NCBI GenBank assembly: GCA_027924025.1
Contig: AP026970.1
Coordinates: 704,501-768,500 of the forward strand
Length of the DNA: 64,000 nucleotides
Direction of reading: 5' to 3'
Source of the DNA: Comamonadaceae bacterium OS-4
Lineage (GTDB): Bacteria; Pseudomonadota; Gammaproteobacteria; Burkholderiales; Burkholderiaceae_C
The position numbers were made by a program, and so were the translations under genes. Under the pieces are notes generated by a model that saw only the letters and a program-made list of their open reading frames with translations, was not told the DNA's origin and did not search any database. This document shows positions 7,701-14,932 of this stretch, piece after piece; positions within the stretch are counted from its first letter, which is position 1; each line of letters begins with the position of its first letter.

Positions 7701-8067
7701 AAACCTGGCTGGCCCGGGCAAGGCACTGCGTGCTGAGCCGCCGGATGCCAACGAATTTGCCGGCCTGCAGCGCATGGGTTTGGCGCGCTTGCACGATGCG
7801 CAGAAGCCGGGCTTGGCGCTGGAAAGCCAGTTTGACCTGGCCTACAACGCTGCCCATGCGCTGTGCCTGGCGGCATTGCGTTGGCACGGTTACCGCTCGG
7901 GTAATCGATTTATTGTTTTCCAACTATTGCCGCACACACTGGGCCTGGGGCCCGAGGTGTGGCGTGTATTGTCCAAATGCCACGACGCACGCAACCTGGG
8001 CGAGTACGAGGGCATGCTGGAGGTGGATTCCCGCCTTGTGGCAGACCTCATTACCGCCTGCGGCTAA
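7684..8067 (+). CDS. HEPN-domain protein, partner of the MNT protein
   Basis: 127 residues, mostly helical, with the HEPN-like profile: QFDLAYNAAHALCLAALRW and a C-terminal KCHDARNLGEYEG. The RNase motif of HEPN toxins is R-x4-6-H. Here the matching place reads RNLGEY, so the His appears replaced by Tyr, and catalytic activity is doubtful. It overlaps the MNT gene by 17 bp and has a strong ribosome site (AGGAGG at 7673-7678), consistent with translational coupling. It is likely the partner of a toxin-antitoxin-type or regulatory module. The family call rests on context and helical pattern more than on motifs. Confidence 0.68.
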   Translation: MTSPFENLAGPGKALRAEPPDANEFAGLQRMGLARLHDAQKPGLALESQFDLAYNAAHALCLAALRWHGYRSGNRFIVFQLLPHTLGLGPEVWRVLSKCHDARNLGEYEGMLEVDSRLVADLITACG

Positions 8068-8108
8068 GTGGCAGCCAAACTAGGTGCTTTGCCGCCCATT
8101 CAACCACC

Positions 8109-9149
8109 ATGAAAACCTTTTACAACCACCTCCACGCCCAACACCAGGGCAAAGTCGAAATGTTCCGTGGCGCGCTGGTGCCGTGCTTTGAGGTGCCGGC
8201 CCGTGCCGACCATGTGCTGGCTGAGCTGCAGCGCCGTCAGCTGGGTGCGGTGTTGGAGCCGCACACCTTTGACGAGGCGGCGCTCACCGCCATCCACAGC
8301 CCGCGCTACCTGAACTTTTTGGCCACCGCTTGGGACCAGTGGGTGGCGCTGGACCCCGCCCATGCGGACAAAGACATCCTGCCCTCCGTCTGGCCCACGC
8401 GCACCTTCCGCACCGACATTGAGCCCGATAACTTTGCCGCCAAGGTGGGCCTGTATTCGTACGACGCCGGTACGCCTTTCACCAGCGGTACCTGGGTGGC
8501 CGCCCGCGAGGGTGCGCACTGTGCCTTGAGCGCCGCGCAAGCCGTGCTGTCCGGTGACCGCGCCGCCTTTGCCTTGAGCCGTCCGCCCGGCCACCACGCA
8601 GGGGCCGACTTTTTTGGCGGCTACTGCTTCTTGAATAACGCAGCCTTGGCCGCACAACACCTGCGCAATGCGGGTATGCACAAGGTCGCGGTGCTCGATG
8701 TGGACTACCACCATGGCAACGGCACTCAGGCCATCTTTTACGACCGGCCCGATGTGTACTTCGCCAGTATCCACGGCGACCCGCGCACCGAGTACCCGTT
8801 CTACCTCGGCCATGCGGATGAAACTGGTACCGGCGCAGGCTTGGGCGCCAACCTGAACTTGCCGCTGCCGCGCGGTACCGAATACGCCACCTGGGCCCAG
8901 GCCCTGGAGACTGCGTTGGCGGGTATCGCCAAGTTCGGCGCAGACGCGCTGGTGGTGTCGCTGGGTATGGACACCTTTGAAGGCGACCCGATTTCCGGCT
9001 TCAAGCTCACCACCCAGGACTACCTGCGCCTGGGCGAGCGCTTGGCGCGGGCGGGCTTGCCGACGGTGTTTGTGTTCGAGGGCGGCTATGCGGTGGACGC
9101 GGTCGGCGTGAATGCGGTGAATGTGCTCCAAGGCTTTACCAGCCCGTAA
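8109..9149 (+). CDS. Histone-deacetylase-family amidohydrolase (acetylpolyamine deacetylase type)
   Basis: 346 residues from ATG 8109. The family is zinc-dependent and removes acetyl groups from polyamines or acetyl-lysine. Conserved features are SRPPGHHAG (catalytic His pair), DVDYHHGNGT (Asp/His zinc ligands), GMDTFEGDPISGF (third zinc Asp and loop) and FEGGYAVD (the transition-state residue is Tyr). These fit bacterial class II HDAC homologues such as acetylpolyamine amidohydrolases. It is cytoplasmic, with no signal peptide. It is followed at 47 bp by a gene for an exported protein with a histone H1-like Lys/Ala tail, which may be coincidence. Confidence 0.9.
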   Translation: MKTFYNHLHAQHQGKVEMFRGALVPCFEVPARADHVLAELQRRQLGAVLEPHTFDEAALTAIHSPRYLNFLATAWDQWVALDPAHADKDILPSVWPTRTFRTDIEPDNFAAKVGLYSYDAGTPFTSGTWVAAREGAHCALSAAQAVLSGDRAAFALSRPPGHHAGADFFGGYCFLNNAALAAQHLRNAGMHKVAVLDVDYHHGNGTQAIFYDRPDVYFASIHGDPRTEYPFYLGHADETGTGAGLGANLNLPLPRGTEYATWAQALETALAGIAKFGADALVVSLGMDTFEGDPISGFKLTTQDYLRLGERLARAGLPTVFVFEGGYAVDAVGVNAVNVLQGFTSP

Positions 9150-9196
9150 CATTTGCCCCCCGAAAACCCCGCCTTCGAGCGGCTAAGCTTGCATTT

Positions 9197-9931
9197 ATGA
9201 GCAATATTTTTCAACTGTGCAGCCCCGTGTGGCTGCAGCGCGGCCTGCGCGCCACGGTGCTGACGATCGCCTGTGCCGTCGCGGCACCCGCAATGGTGCA
9301 GGCCCAAGGGGTGACTGCCACCCTCGATAACGCGGCCTCCACCGAACGCCTGATTGCCGAGTTCGGCAGCTGGATTGGCAACCCCCACGATGCAGACCAG
9401 CTGGTCACCACCTTGCGCAGCGGCCGCCCTACGGCCACCGTAGGCGCTGCCAGCCTCGAGCCCGCGACCGGGCCCTTGGGTTATGGCGAGGTGCGCCTGG
9501 CCCTCAAGCTGGCGCAAGGGGCCCTGGCCCAGCAAGGCGTCACCGCCCCCAATGCCGCGCAATTGCAAGCGGCTTTGCACGGCGGCGTGTTGCTCACCCC
9601 TCAAGGCGAGCAGAGGATGGACGGCGTGTTGCCCCAAAAGGCGCAGGGCACCGCATGGGCCACCATGGCCGGGCGCTACGGCCTGACCACCGAAGACCTG
9701 TTGCCGCCGGCGGGCAAACCGGTCGTGGTAAAGCGGGCTGCGGAGTCATCGGCCAAAGCCAAGGCGAATGGCAAAACCAAAGCCAAATCGGGCGCCAAGG
9801 CGAAAACGTCAGCAAAAGGCAAGGCCAAAGGCCAAGCCAAGGCAGCCGGCAAAAAAGCCGTGAAGAAAACGGCCAAGCCCGCTTCCAAAGCCAAATCGGC
9901 CCCGGCTAAAAAGAAAGCGGCCAAACACTAG
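9197..9931 (+). CDS. Exported protein with histone H1-like Lys/Ala-rich tail
   Basis: 244 residues. A probable signal peptide (hydrophobic stretch TIACAVAAPAMVQAQ, about residues 22-37) is followed by an ordinary globular part of about 135 residues. The C-terminal tail of about 65 residues is made almost only of Lys, Ala, Gly and Thr in KAKAK/AKKAAK patterns, like histone H1 or the nucleoid proteins of the AlgP/HrdB type. Such tails usually bind DNA or polyanions, but a signal peptide argues for a place outside the cytoplasm. The function of the globular part is unknown. Low-complexity tails like this often vary in length between strains. Confidence 0.75.
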   Translation: MSNIFQLCSPVWLQRGLRATVLTIACAVAAPAMVQAQGVTATLDNAASTERLIAEFGSWIGNPHDADQLVTTLRSGRPTATVGAASLEPATGPLGYGEVRLALKLAQGALAQQGVTAPNAAQLQAALHGGVLLTPQGEQRMDGVLPQKAQGTAWATMAGRYGLTTEDLLPPAGKPVVVKRAAESSAKAKANGKTKAKSGAKAKTSAKGKAKGQAKAAGKKAVKKTAKPASKAKSAPAKKKAAKH

Positions 9932-9949
9932 GCCGTGGATGTGAGCCGT

Positions 9950-11146
9950 TCAGGCTTGGCGGCGGTGCTCTTTGAGCAGCGTGCCCAGCCCGAGCGCGGC
10001 CACCAGCATCAACACGACCGGGAAGGTGACGGTGGCGGAGCGCTCAATGAGCGCGCCGCTGATGCCTGACGCCACCAAACCGCCCAAGGTGTAGTTGAGT
10101 ACCAGCACGGCGGTGCTGTTGACCAGCTGGTTGCCTTTTTCGCGGGCACCGATATCGGTCATGCACAAGGTGTAGAGCGCGCTGCCGGCTGCGCCGAGCA
10201 AAAACACCACCGGCCACACGACCCACGGCAGGCGCACCACCGCCAGCAGGGCGGCAGCGCACACGAGCGCCATGGCCGCGACGGCCACCATGAGTGTGCG
10301 GCGGCCTTGCACCGGGTTGGCAAAGCGGTCAGCCACCATGCCCACCGGGATGGCAACCAGCGTGCTGCCGGCACCGCTCACTGAAATCATCAGCGCCGCG
10401 GCGCTGGCACCCATGCCCAGCGTGAGGCCGTAAAGCGGCAGGATGGAGGCCAGGCCCAATTCAAAAAAGCCGCCGACAAAGCCTGCCAGCATCAATATCG
10501 GGTGCTGCTGCACTGCCAGCCACAGGCCGCGCGGGCCGGCATGGGCGGTGTCGGGCTCGGCAGGGGGCGCAATCGGGGGAATCAGCGCCGTCCACAGCAA
10601 GCCGATAGAGAGCAGCGCAATCACCAGGCCCAGCGCCGCGTGGCCACTGCTTCCGGTCCATGCGAGCAGGGTGGGGCCAATCACAAAAGTCAGCCCGACC
10701 ATGGTGGCGTACATGCCCATGGTGCGGCCCAGCCGCTCGGGCGGCGAGAACTCGGCAATAAAAGCTTCGGCCAGCACCCAGCGCATGCCGCCGGCAATAC
10801 CGGCCAACAGCTCCAGGGCAAACCACAGGCCGAGGTGGTCGGTCGCCATGAACCCGATGGCCGCTGCCAGCGGTACCCCCGAGGCAAACCACATGGCGCG
10901 CCGCCGCCCCCAGCGCTGGGTGATGGCCGATGCAAACGGGGTAACGATGAAGATGCCCAGCCAGGTCGTAGCGGCAAACAAGCCCGCCAAGGTGGTGGAA
11001 ACCTCGCGCTCTTTGAGCATCACCAGCATCAGCGGCGACAGCATGAAAACGCCCGAGAGCTGGAACAGCGTGGAGCCGAATACCGCCAGCAGCCCGGTGC
11101 CCGAGCCCTTGGGTGGGGGGTGGCCTGGGTCGAGGGGCTTAGTCAT
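9950..11146 (-). CDS. MFS transporter
   Basis: 398 residues from ATG 11146, whose start overlaps the stop of the upstream phosphatase gene by eight bases. A TTG at 11158 is the other possible start. Twelve hydrophobic segments are visible, with a basic loop RRRAMW after the second and third helices and GADRFANPVQGRRT-like basic loop in the second half, typical of the major facilitator superfamily. The substrate cannot be read from sequence. The tight overlap with the HAD phosphatase suggests they are transcribed together, and the transported compound may be linked to that sugar-phosphatase-like enzyme. Confidence 0.85.
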   Translation of the reverse strand: MTKPLDPGHPPPKGSGTGLLAVFGSTLFQLSGVFMLSPLMLVMLKEREVSTTLAGLFAATTWLGIFIVTPFASAITQRWGRRRAMWFASGVPLAAAIGFMATDHLGLWFALELLAGIAGGMRWVLAEAFIAEFSPPERLGRTMGMYATMVGLTFVIGPTLLAWTGSSGHAALGLVIALLSIGLLWTALIPPIAPPAEPDTAHAGPRGLWLAVQQHPILMLAGFVGGFFELGLASILPLYGLTLGMGASAAALMISVSGAGSTLVAIPVGMVADRFANPVQGRRTLMVAVAAMALVCAAALLAVVRLPWVVWPVVFLLGAAGSALYTLCMTDIGAREKGNQLVNSTAVLVLNYTLGGLVASGISGALIERSATVTFPVVLMLVAALGLGTLLKEHRRQA

Positions 11147-11999
11147 GGTGCTTCGCAATCAGAATGGCCTGCGCAACTTCGGCAAAGCCTGCGCCACGGG
11201 CGGAAGGGGTGACATAGGTGGGCAAGTGGCTGAGCTGCGGCACAAAGCGCGCAATGTTGGCCACGCCCGCGCTGTGCCTGAAGTGCTGGAACATGGCCTG
11301 GTCGTTGCCCGAGTCGCCCACAAACACCCACTGGTCTAGCTCAGCGCTCAGGTCGCGGCCCAGCAACTCGCGGACGATCCAGCAGGCCCCGGTCCATTTG
11401 TTGAAGTCCCCGAAGCAGCCGTGGATGTGGATGCTGCTCACCGTGGTTTGCATGCCGTGGCTTTGCAGCAGGGCTAGCACGCGTTGCACTGTGTCAGGTG
11501 AGTGCTGGGCGAATTCCGCATAATCAAACGCAAGGTCGGTTTCGCGGCCCGCGCTGTCGCGGCTGAGCTCCACGCCCGGCACTTCGGCGCAGACCTGGGC
11601 GGCAATCGCCTCCATCCGGAGCCGGTTGGCGGTGCGCACCTCAGTACTTTGTTGGTATCTTTTTGATAGCGCCTCGTGCATATCCCATGTGGGCTGGAGG
11701 CCGATTTCGCTTGTAACTGTGCCGGCCGCGCCCGGCACAAACGCAACCGCCCCGTTCTCGGCCACCATGGCATTCACCGGCCACGCCGGGCCGTGGGTAC
11801 CGGCCATGAAGGGTTCGCACCAGCCGATGGGCCGCCCGGTGATCGGAATCACCGTGAGCCCGGCTGCCTTCAGGTCTCCCAGCGCCTGCAGCGCCTCGGG
11901 GGCAATGTGGCCGTCGTGGGTGAGGGTGTCGTCGATATCGGTAAAGATGCCGGTGATGCGGCGGCGGGCCTCCAAGGGCCATTGACTCAAAAGATGCAT
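11139..11999 (-). CDS. HAD-family (Cof/IIB) phosphatase
   Basis: 286 residues. Motif I is FTDIDDTL near residue 20, motif II is the Thr in VIPITGRP, and the motif III/IV region is VFVGDSGNDQAMF. This places it in subclass IIB, which includes sugar phosphatases such as mannosyl-3-phosphoglycerate or sucrose-phosphate phosphatase. The exact substrate is unknown. Residues of about 96-116 in the cap region (SEIGLQPTWDMHEALSKRYQQ) are encoded by a copy of the dispersed repeat read in frame, so the cap loop is probably longer than in relatives. The gene is upstream of, and overlaps, the MFS transporter. Confidence 0.82.
   Translation of the reverse strand: MHLLSQWPLEARRRITGIFTDIDDTLTHDGHIAPEALQALGDLKAAGLTVIPITGRPIGWCEPFMAGTHGPAWPVNAMVAENGAVAFVPGAAGTVTSEIGLQPTWDMHEALSKRYQQSTEVRTANRLRMEAIAAQVCAEVPGVELSRDSAGRETDLAFDYAEFAQHSPDTVQRVLALLQSHGMQTTVSSIHIHGCFGDFNKWTGACWIVRELLGRDLSAELDQWVFVGDSGNDQAMFQHFRHSAGVANIARFVPQLSHLPTYVTPSARGAGFAEVAQAILIAKHHD
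11654..11710 (-). repeat. Comamonadaceae dispersed repeat, copy 3 (inside the HAD gene)
   Basis: Plus strand reads 'tttttgatagcgcctcgtgc' followed by 'atatcccatgtgggctggag' and 'gccgattt', a diverged copy of the same element. It stays in frame in the phosphatase gene. Confidence 0.75.
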
Positions 12000-12045
12000 A
12001 GCCTGCCATCGTAAACGGGCGAGATGTTTCTGCTGTAACTCAGGA

Positions 12046-13167
12046 CTAAAGCACCTGCAGACTGGCTAGGTGGCCGATCAGCTCTTGCTGCCGGCTATGG
12101 CCCGACTTGGCCAGCACTTGGCGCAGTTGGGTGCGCACCGTTGCTACGCTGATGTGAAAGCTCTGGGCGTAAGCCTCTACCGTCGTGCCTTGCACCAGCT
12201 CTTTGGCAAGCCGCGCCTCGGCTGCGGTGAAACCATAGAGCTCCATGAGCAGGCTGGGGGTGAGCCGGTAGCCGGGGCGCAGCAGTTGCACCATCACACA
12301 GGTGTGCAGGGGCTGGTCAGATGCGGCGCTTACTGAAGGCAGCCAGGTGGTTGTGCTTCGCTTGGGTGTGGCCCAAGCAGTGACTACCAGTTCGCCCTCA
12401 GGCGTGATGAGCCGCATGGGCTGGGGCTTGCGGCTGCGGTGGGCTTTTTGGCAGGCCAGTGCCAGGGGGCTGCCATCGCGTACGCTGCCGCCCTGCCATC
12501 CGAGGTCGAGGCGTGGCGCGAGCAGTTGGCGCGCAGCAGGGTTGATGAACAGCACTTGCCGCAGTACGTTGAGCCCGATAACCCCCACTGACTGCTGTTG
12601 CAGCAAGTCCGCTTGGGCGCCGTGCAAGAGCGTACTGATGTTGTCGCTGAGCGCCATGCGCACGGTGCGCTGGAGGTGAGGAAAGTAACGGCGCACGCTG
12701 GCCAGCTCGTCGTCACTGAAGTCCGGGCGGCCTTTGAAGCGGTTGAATGCAACGTTGCTGCTGAATGCGTCCGTTTTGAGCAACATGCCGCCGGTTACAT
12801 GCTTGCGACCAAGCGGAAGCAAATAGTCCTGAAAAAACTCATTGCCGCTGACGAAGCGCGGGTTGAACCAGTCAGAACTACGTTCTGCTTTGCCCACGCG
12901 CGCGCTGACCATGGGAATCCGCGGGTCAATGTGCATGTAGTGCTCGTAATAAGGAGCGGTTTCGGTGCTTACGTCAGACGGGTAGGTCACCACGGTGAAC
13001 AGCTCCTGTCGCAGATTGCTCATGCCAAACATGTGGCATCCGTCCGAGTCGATTACCCGCTCGAAGCGCCTCAGGGCGTTGCTGAGCGCGTCCGCTTCCT
13101 TTTGCAAAACCGCGTCGTACAGGTCTCCGACGAGGTCGTCCCACTGGTTGAGTGCCACAGCTGTCAT
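12046..13167 (-). CDS. LuxR-family transcriptional regulator
   Basis: 373 residues from ATG 13167, which has GGAAG eight bases before it; a GTG at 13182 is an alternative. The long N-terminal part is a probable sensor region without motifs I recognise. Residues of about 310-370 form a LuxR-type helix-turn-helix: LYGFTAAEARLAKELVQGTTVEAYAQSFHISVATVRTQLRQVLAKSG. It resembles the large stand-alone LuxR regulators common in Comamonadaceae and Burkholderia. It diverges from the lipoprotein gene at 13341, a plausible target. Confidence 0.82.
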   Translation of the reverse strand: MTAVALNQWDDLVGDLYDAVLQKEADALSNALRRFERVIDSDGCHMFGMSNLRQELFTVVTYPSDVSTETAPYYEHYMHIDPRIPMVSARVGKAERSSDWFNPRFVSGNEFFQDYLLPLGRKHVTGGMLLKTDAFSSNVAFNRFKGRPDFSDDELASVRRYFPHLQRTVRMALSDNISTLLHGAQADLLQQQSVGVIGLNVLRQVLFINPAARQLLAPRLDLGWQGGSVRDGSPLALACQKAHRSRKPQPMRLITPEGELVVTAWATPKRSTTTWLPSVSAASDQPLHTCVMVQLLRPGYRLTPSLLMELYGFTAAEARLAKELVQGTTVEAYAQSFHISVATVRTQLRQVLAKSGHSRQQELIGHLASLQVL

Positions 13168-13340
13168 TTTCTTCCCGTGCACGAGTTTCCGTGCTTGCTC
13201 GCAAGTGTAAGCAACGGTAGCGTCTGACAGCCTCTGTCGGTGCCCGCTGTACTTTCAAAATCATCCATATGGATGATGTCGCTGAAGCGATGACGCTCAC
13301 AGAATCCGCACATCTTTTTTGTTCGGAGTGCGTGTTGCAA

Positions 13341-14387
13341 ATGATCAAGTGGGCTCAATCAATTCCAGTGCAAGCACTGGGTGTCGTCATGGTGGCGGTG
13401 TTGACAGCATGCGGTGGAGGCGGCGGTAGTGACAATGGAGCGGGTTCGAGCTCCAACTCATCGGGTTCCTCCACAGCCTGTGCCACCGGGAATCGGACAG
13501 GCTTGGTAGCCGTTGGTCTGTATGGTGATGTCGGGACAGGTGCGGTAAGTAGCGGTGGCTCTCAAATCACTATCACAGCAGGCGGCAGCACAACGAGCCG
13601 CAGCCTGAAGGCAGACACGGTGACAGGTGTGTGTGCGGATACCAGCAGCTCCATCACCATGCGGACTGCTTTTACGAGCCAAGGGCAGGTTGGCATGAGC
13701 TTCGCCACGATCTCGTCGGTAGACCAGCCTGTGCTCTTGATGGACGGCAGCAAATTGGTCACCAGCCTCGCAAACTTGGCCGGCACCTACAACCTTCTGC
13801 GTTTTCAGAAAGAGTTGCCCAAGAACGGCGGCACCACTGCCACTCGCAGCTCTTACGCCACCATGGTGATCGACAACAGTGGCAACTGGTACTTCTGTAA
13901 AAACGTGAACGCCTGCTCGTCAGGCACCGCTACCGGCAGTGGCACATTGAATCTCCAGTCAGGTAGTACCGACAGGTTCGACTTGGTTGCCAACAGCATC
14001 ACACGCGGAACCGTGTTCGTATCGGACAACGCCGGCAGCAAGGTGCTGGTGGTGGGCGAGAACGATGCCGGAGACCCGAACTCTACGGTGCGTGGTTTGT
14101 GGATTGGAGCTCCAAGGGCCGCCTGGGTTGCGAATGACGGCAGCTACATGCTCAACACCACTGACTTTGGAAGGAATGCGTTCAGCATGTCTTCCAACGT
14201 CATTACGGCGAGCAGCACGATCACTGCAACAGTCGACACACCGCTGCAAGGCTTTCTAACCGCCCAGACTTCTGGCAATGACAACTACATCATCCAAACG
14301 GCTGTGGGCCTGATCGTGACTGCCAACAACACAGCTAACAACTTCGGCGCCGGACCAGGCTACTTCTCGTTCGGTGTTAAGCCTTGA
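13341..14387 (+). CDS. Secreted Ser/Gly-rich lipoprotein of unknown function
   Basis: About 348 residues from ATG 13341 (an earlier start at 13269 would bury the signal). The signal peptide ends in the lipobox LTAC and is followed by Gly5-Ser and a Ser/Asn-rich linker, typical of outer-surface lipoproteins. The body is rich in Ser, Thr, Gly and Asn with regular beta-type patterning; there is a Cys pair (CKNVNAC) that may form a disulfide. I recognise no domain. The gene diverges from the LuxR regulator and is followed by a small membrane protein gene 16 bp later. Confidence 0.72.
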   Translation: MIKWAQSIPVQALGVVMVAVLTACGGGGGSDNGAGSSSNSSGSSTACATGNRTGLVAVGLYGDVGTGAVSSGGSQITITAGGSTTSRSLKADTVTGVCADTSSSITMRTAFTSQGQVGMSFATISSVDQPVLLMDGSKLVTSLANLAGTYNLLRFQKELPKNGGTTATRSSYATMVIDNSGNWYFCKNVNACSSGTATGSGTLNLQSGSTDRFDLVANSITRGTVFVSDNAGSKVLVVGENDAGDPNSTVRGLWIGAPRAAWVANDGSYMLNTTDFGRNAFSMSSNVITASSTITATVDTPLQGFLTAQTSGNDNYIIQTAVGLIVTANNTANNFGAGPGYFSFGVKP

Positions 14388-14403
14388 AACAAAGAGATGA
14401 GAT

Positions 14404-14850
14404 GTGAAAGAAGTAACAGGCGTTTTGAAAATGTTGGGCTCAGGAAAAGCGGTCAACAACCAGGCTGGCAAGTCCTTCGTGTATTTCAGCTCTGTAGAAA
14501 TTGGTGATCTGGTCCTGCAAAAACTGAGGACTGCTCAAGCCTTGGGTGACTATATTGAGCGCGGCCTGGGCCAAGACGTGACTTTGTTCCTGAACGGGAA
14601 AATGATCATCGCCGTCAAGCTTGCCAGCGGAAAGGTCTATTGCTGGAAGCGAAGCGTTTTGGGGCCCTTGTTGGGGGCAGTCCCATGCCTCTTTGCGTTT
14701 GCGGGGTTGATGGGCGGCACCAACAGCGTCTTTTTGTCGGCAGTGGGGGCGCTTATTCTGTACGGGCTGACGTTCGGTGGCGACCTCAAGCAGTTGCTAG
14801 TGGTGCAGCCCAAGTTCGATGCAATGGGGGGAGTTCCCCTGCAGAGTTGA
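14404..14850 (+). CDS. Small membrane protein of unknown function
   Basis: 148 residues with a GTG start (the overlapping ATG at 14402 would stop at once). The first 85 residues are soluble, followed by two adjacent hydrophobic segments (about 88-107 and 112-128, PLLGAVPCLFAFAGLMGG and VFLSAVGALILYGLTFG) and a short tail. No family recognised. Its 16-bp spacing after the lipoprotein gene suggests one transcript, and the repeat-derived hairpin that follows would end it. Confidence 0.6.
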   Translation: MKEVTGVLKMLGSGKAVNNQAGKSFVYFSSVEIGDLVLQKLRTAQALGDYIERGLGQDVTLFLNGKMIIAVKLASGKVYCWKRSVLGPLLGAVPCLFAFAGLMGGTNSVFLSAVGALILYGLTFGGDLKQLLVVQPKFDAMGGVPLQS

Positions 14851-14921
14851 TAGCGACGATTTGCTACAAAAAAAGAGCGGCTAGCGCATATTCTGTATGC
14901 GCCAGCCGCTCTTTTTCTATG
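14849..14921. terminator. Bidirectional terminator made from dispersed repeat, copy 4
   Basis: Arms 14870-14890 and 14896-14916 pair in 20 of 21 positions, with A-runs before and T-runs after, forming a strong hairpin usable from both strands. The stem contains the repeat core 'gcgcatattctgtatgcgc'. It sits between the convergent ends of the small membrane protein gene and prfC. Confidence 0.85.
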
Positions 14922-14932
14922 GGGCGAAGGGC

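Noticed and set aside
7959-9149. Earlier start of the HDAC-family gene at 7959
   Set aside because: It would overlap the HEPN gene by more than 100 bp; the conserved N-terminus begins at ATG 8109.
9722-9931. Lys/Ala codon repeats as a CRISPR or tandem DNA repeat
   Set aside because: The units vary in length and order and there are no spacers; it is a low-complexity protein tail.
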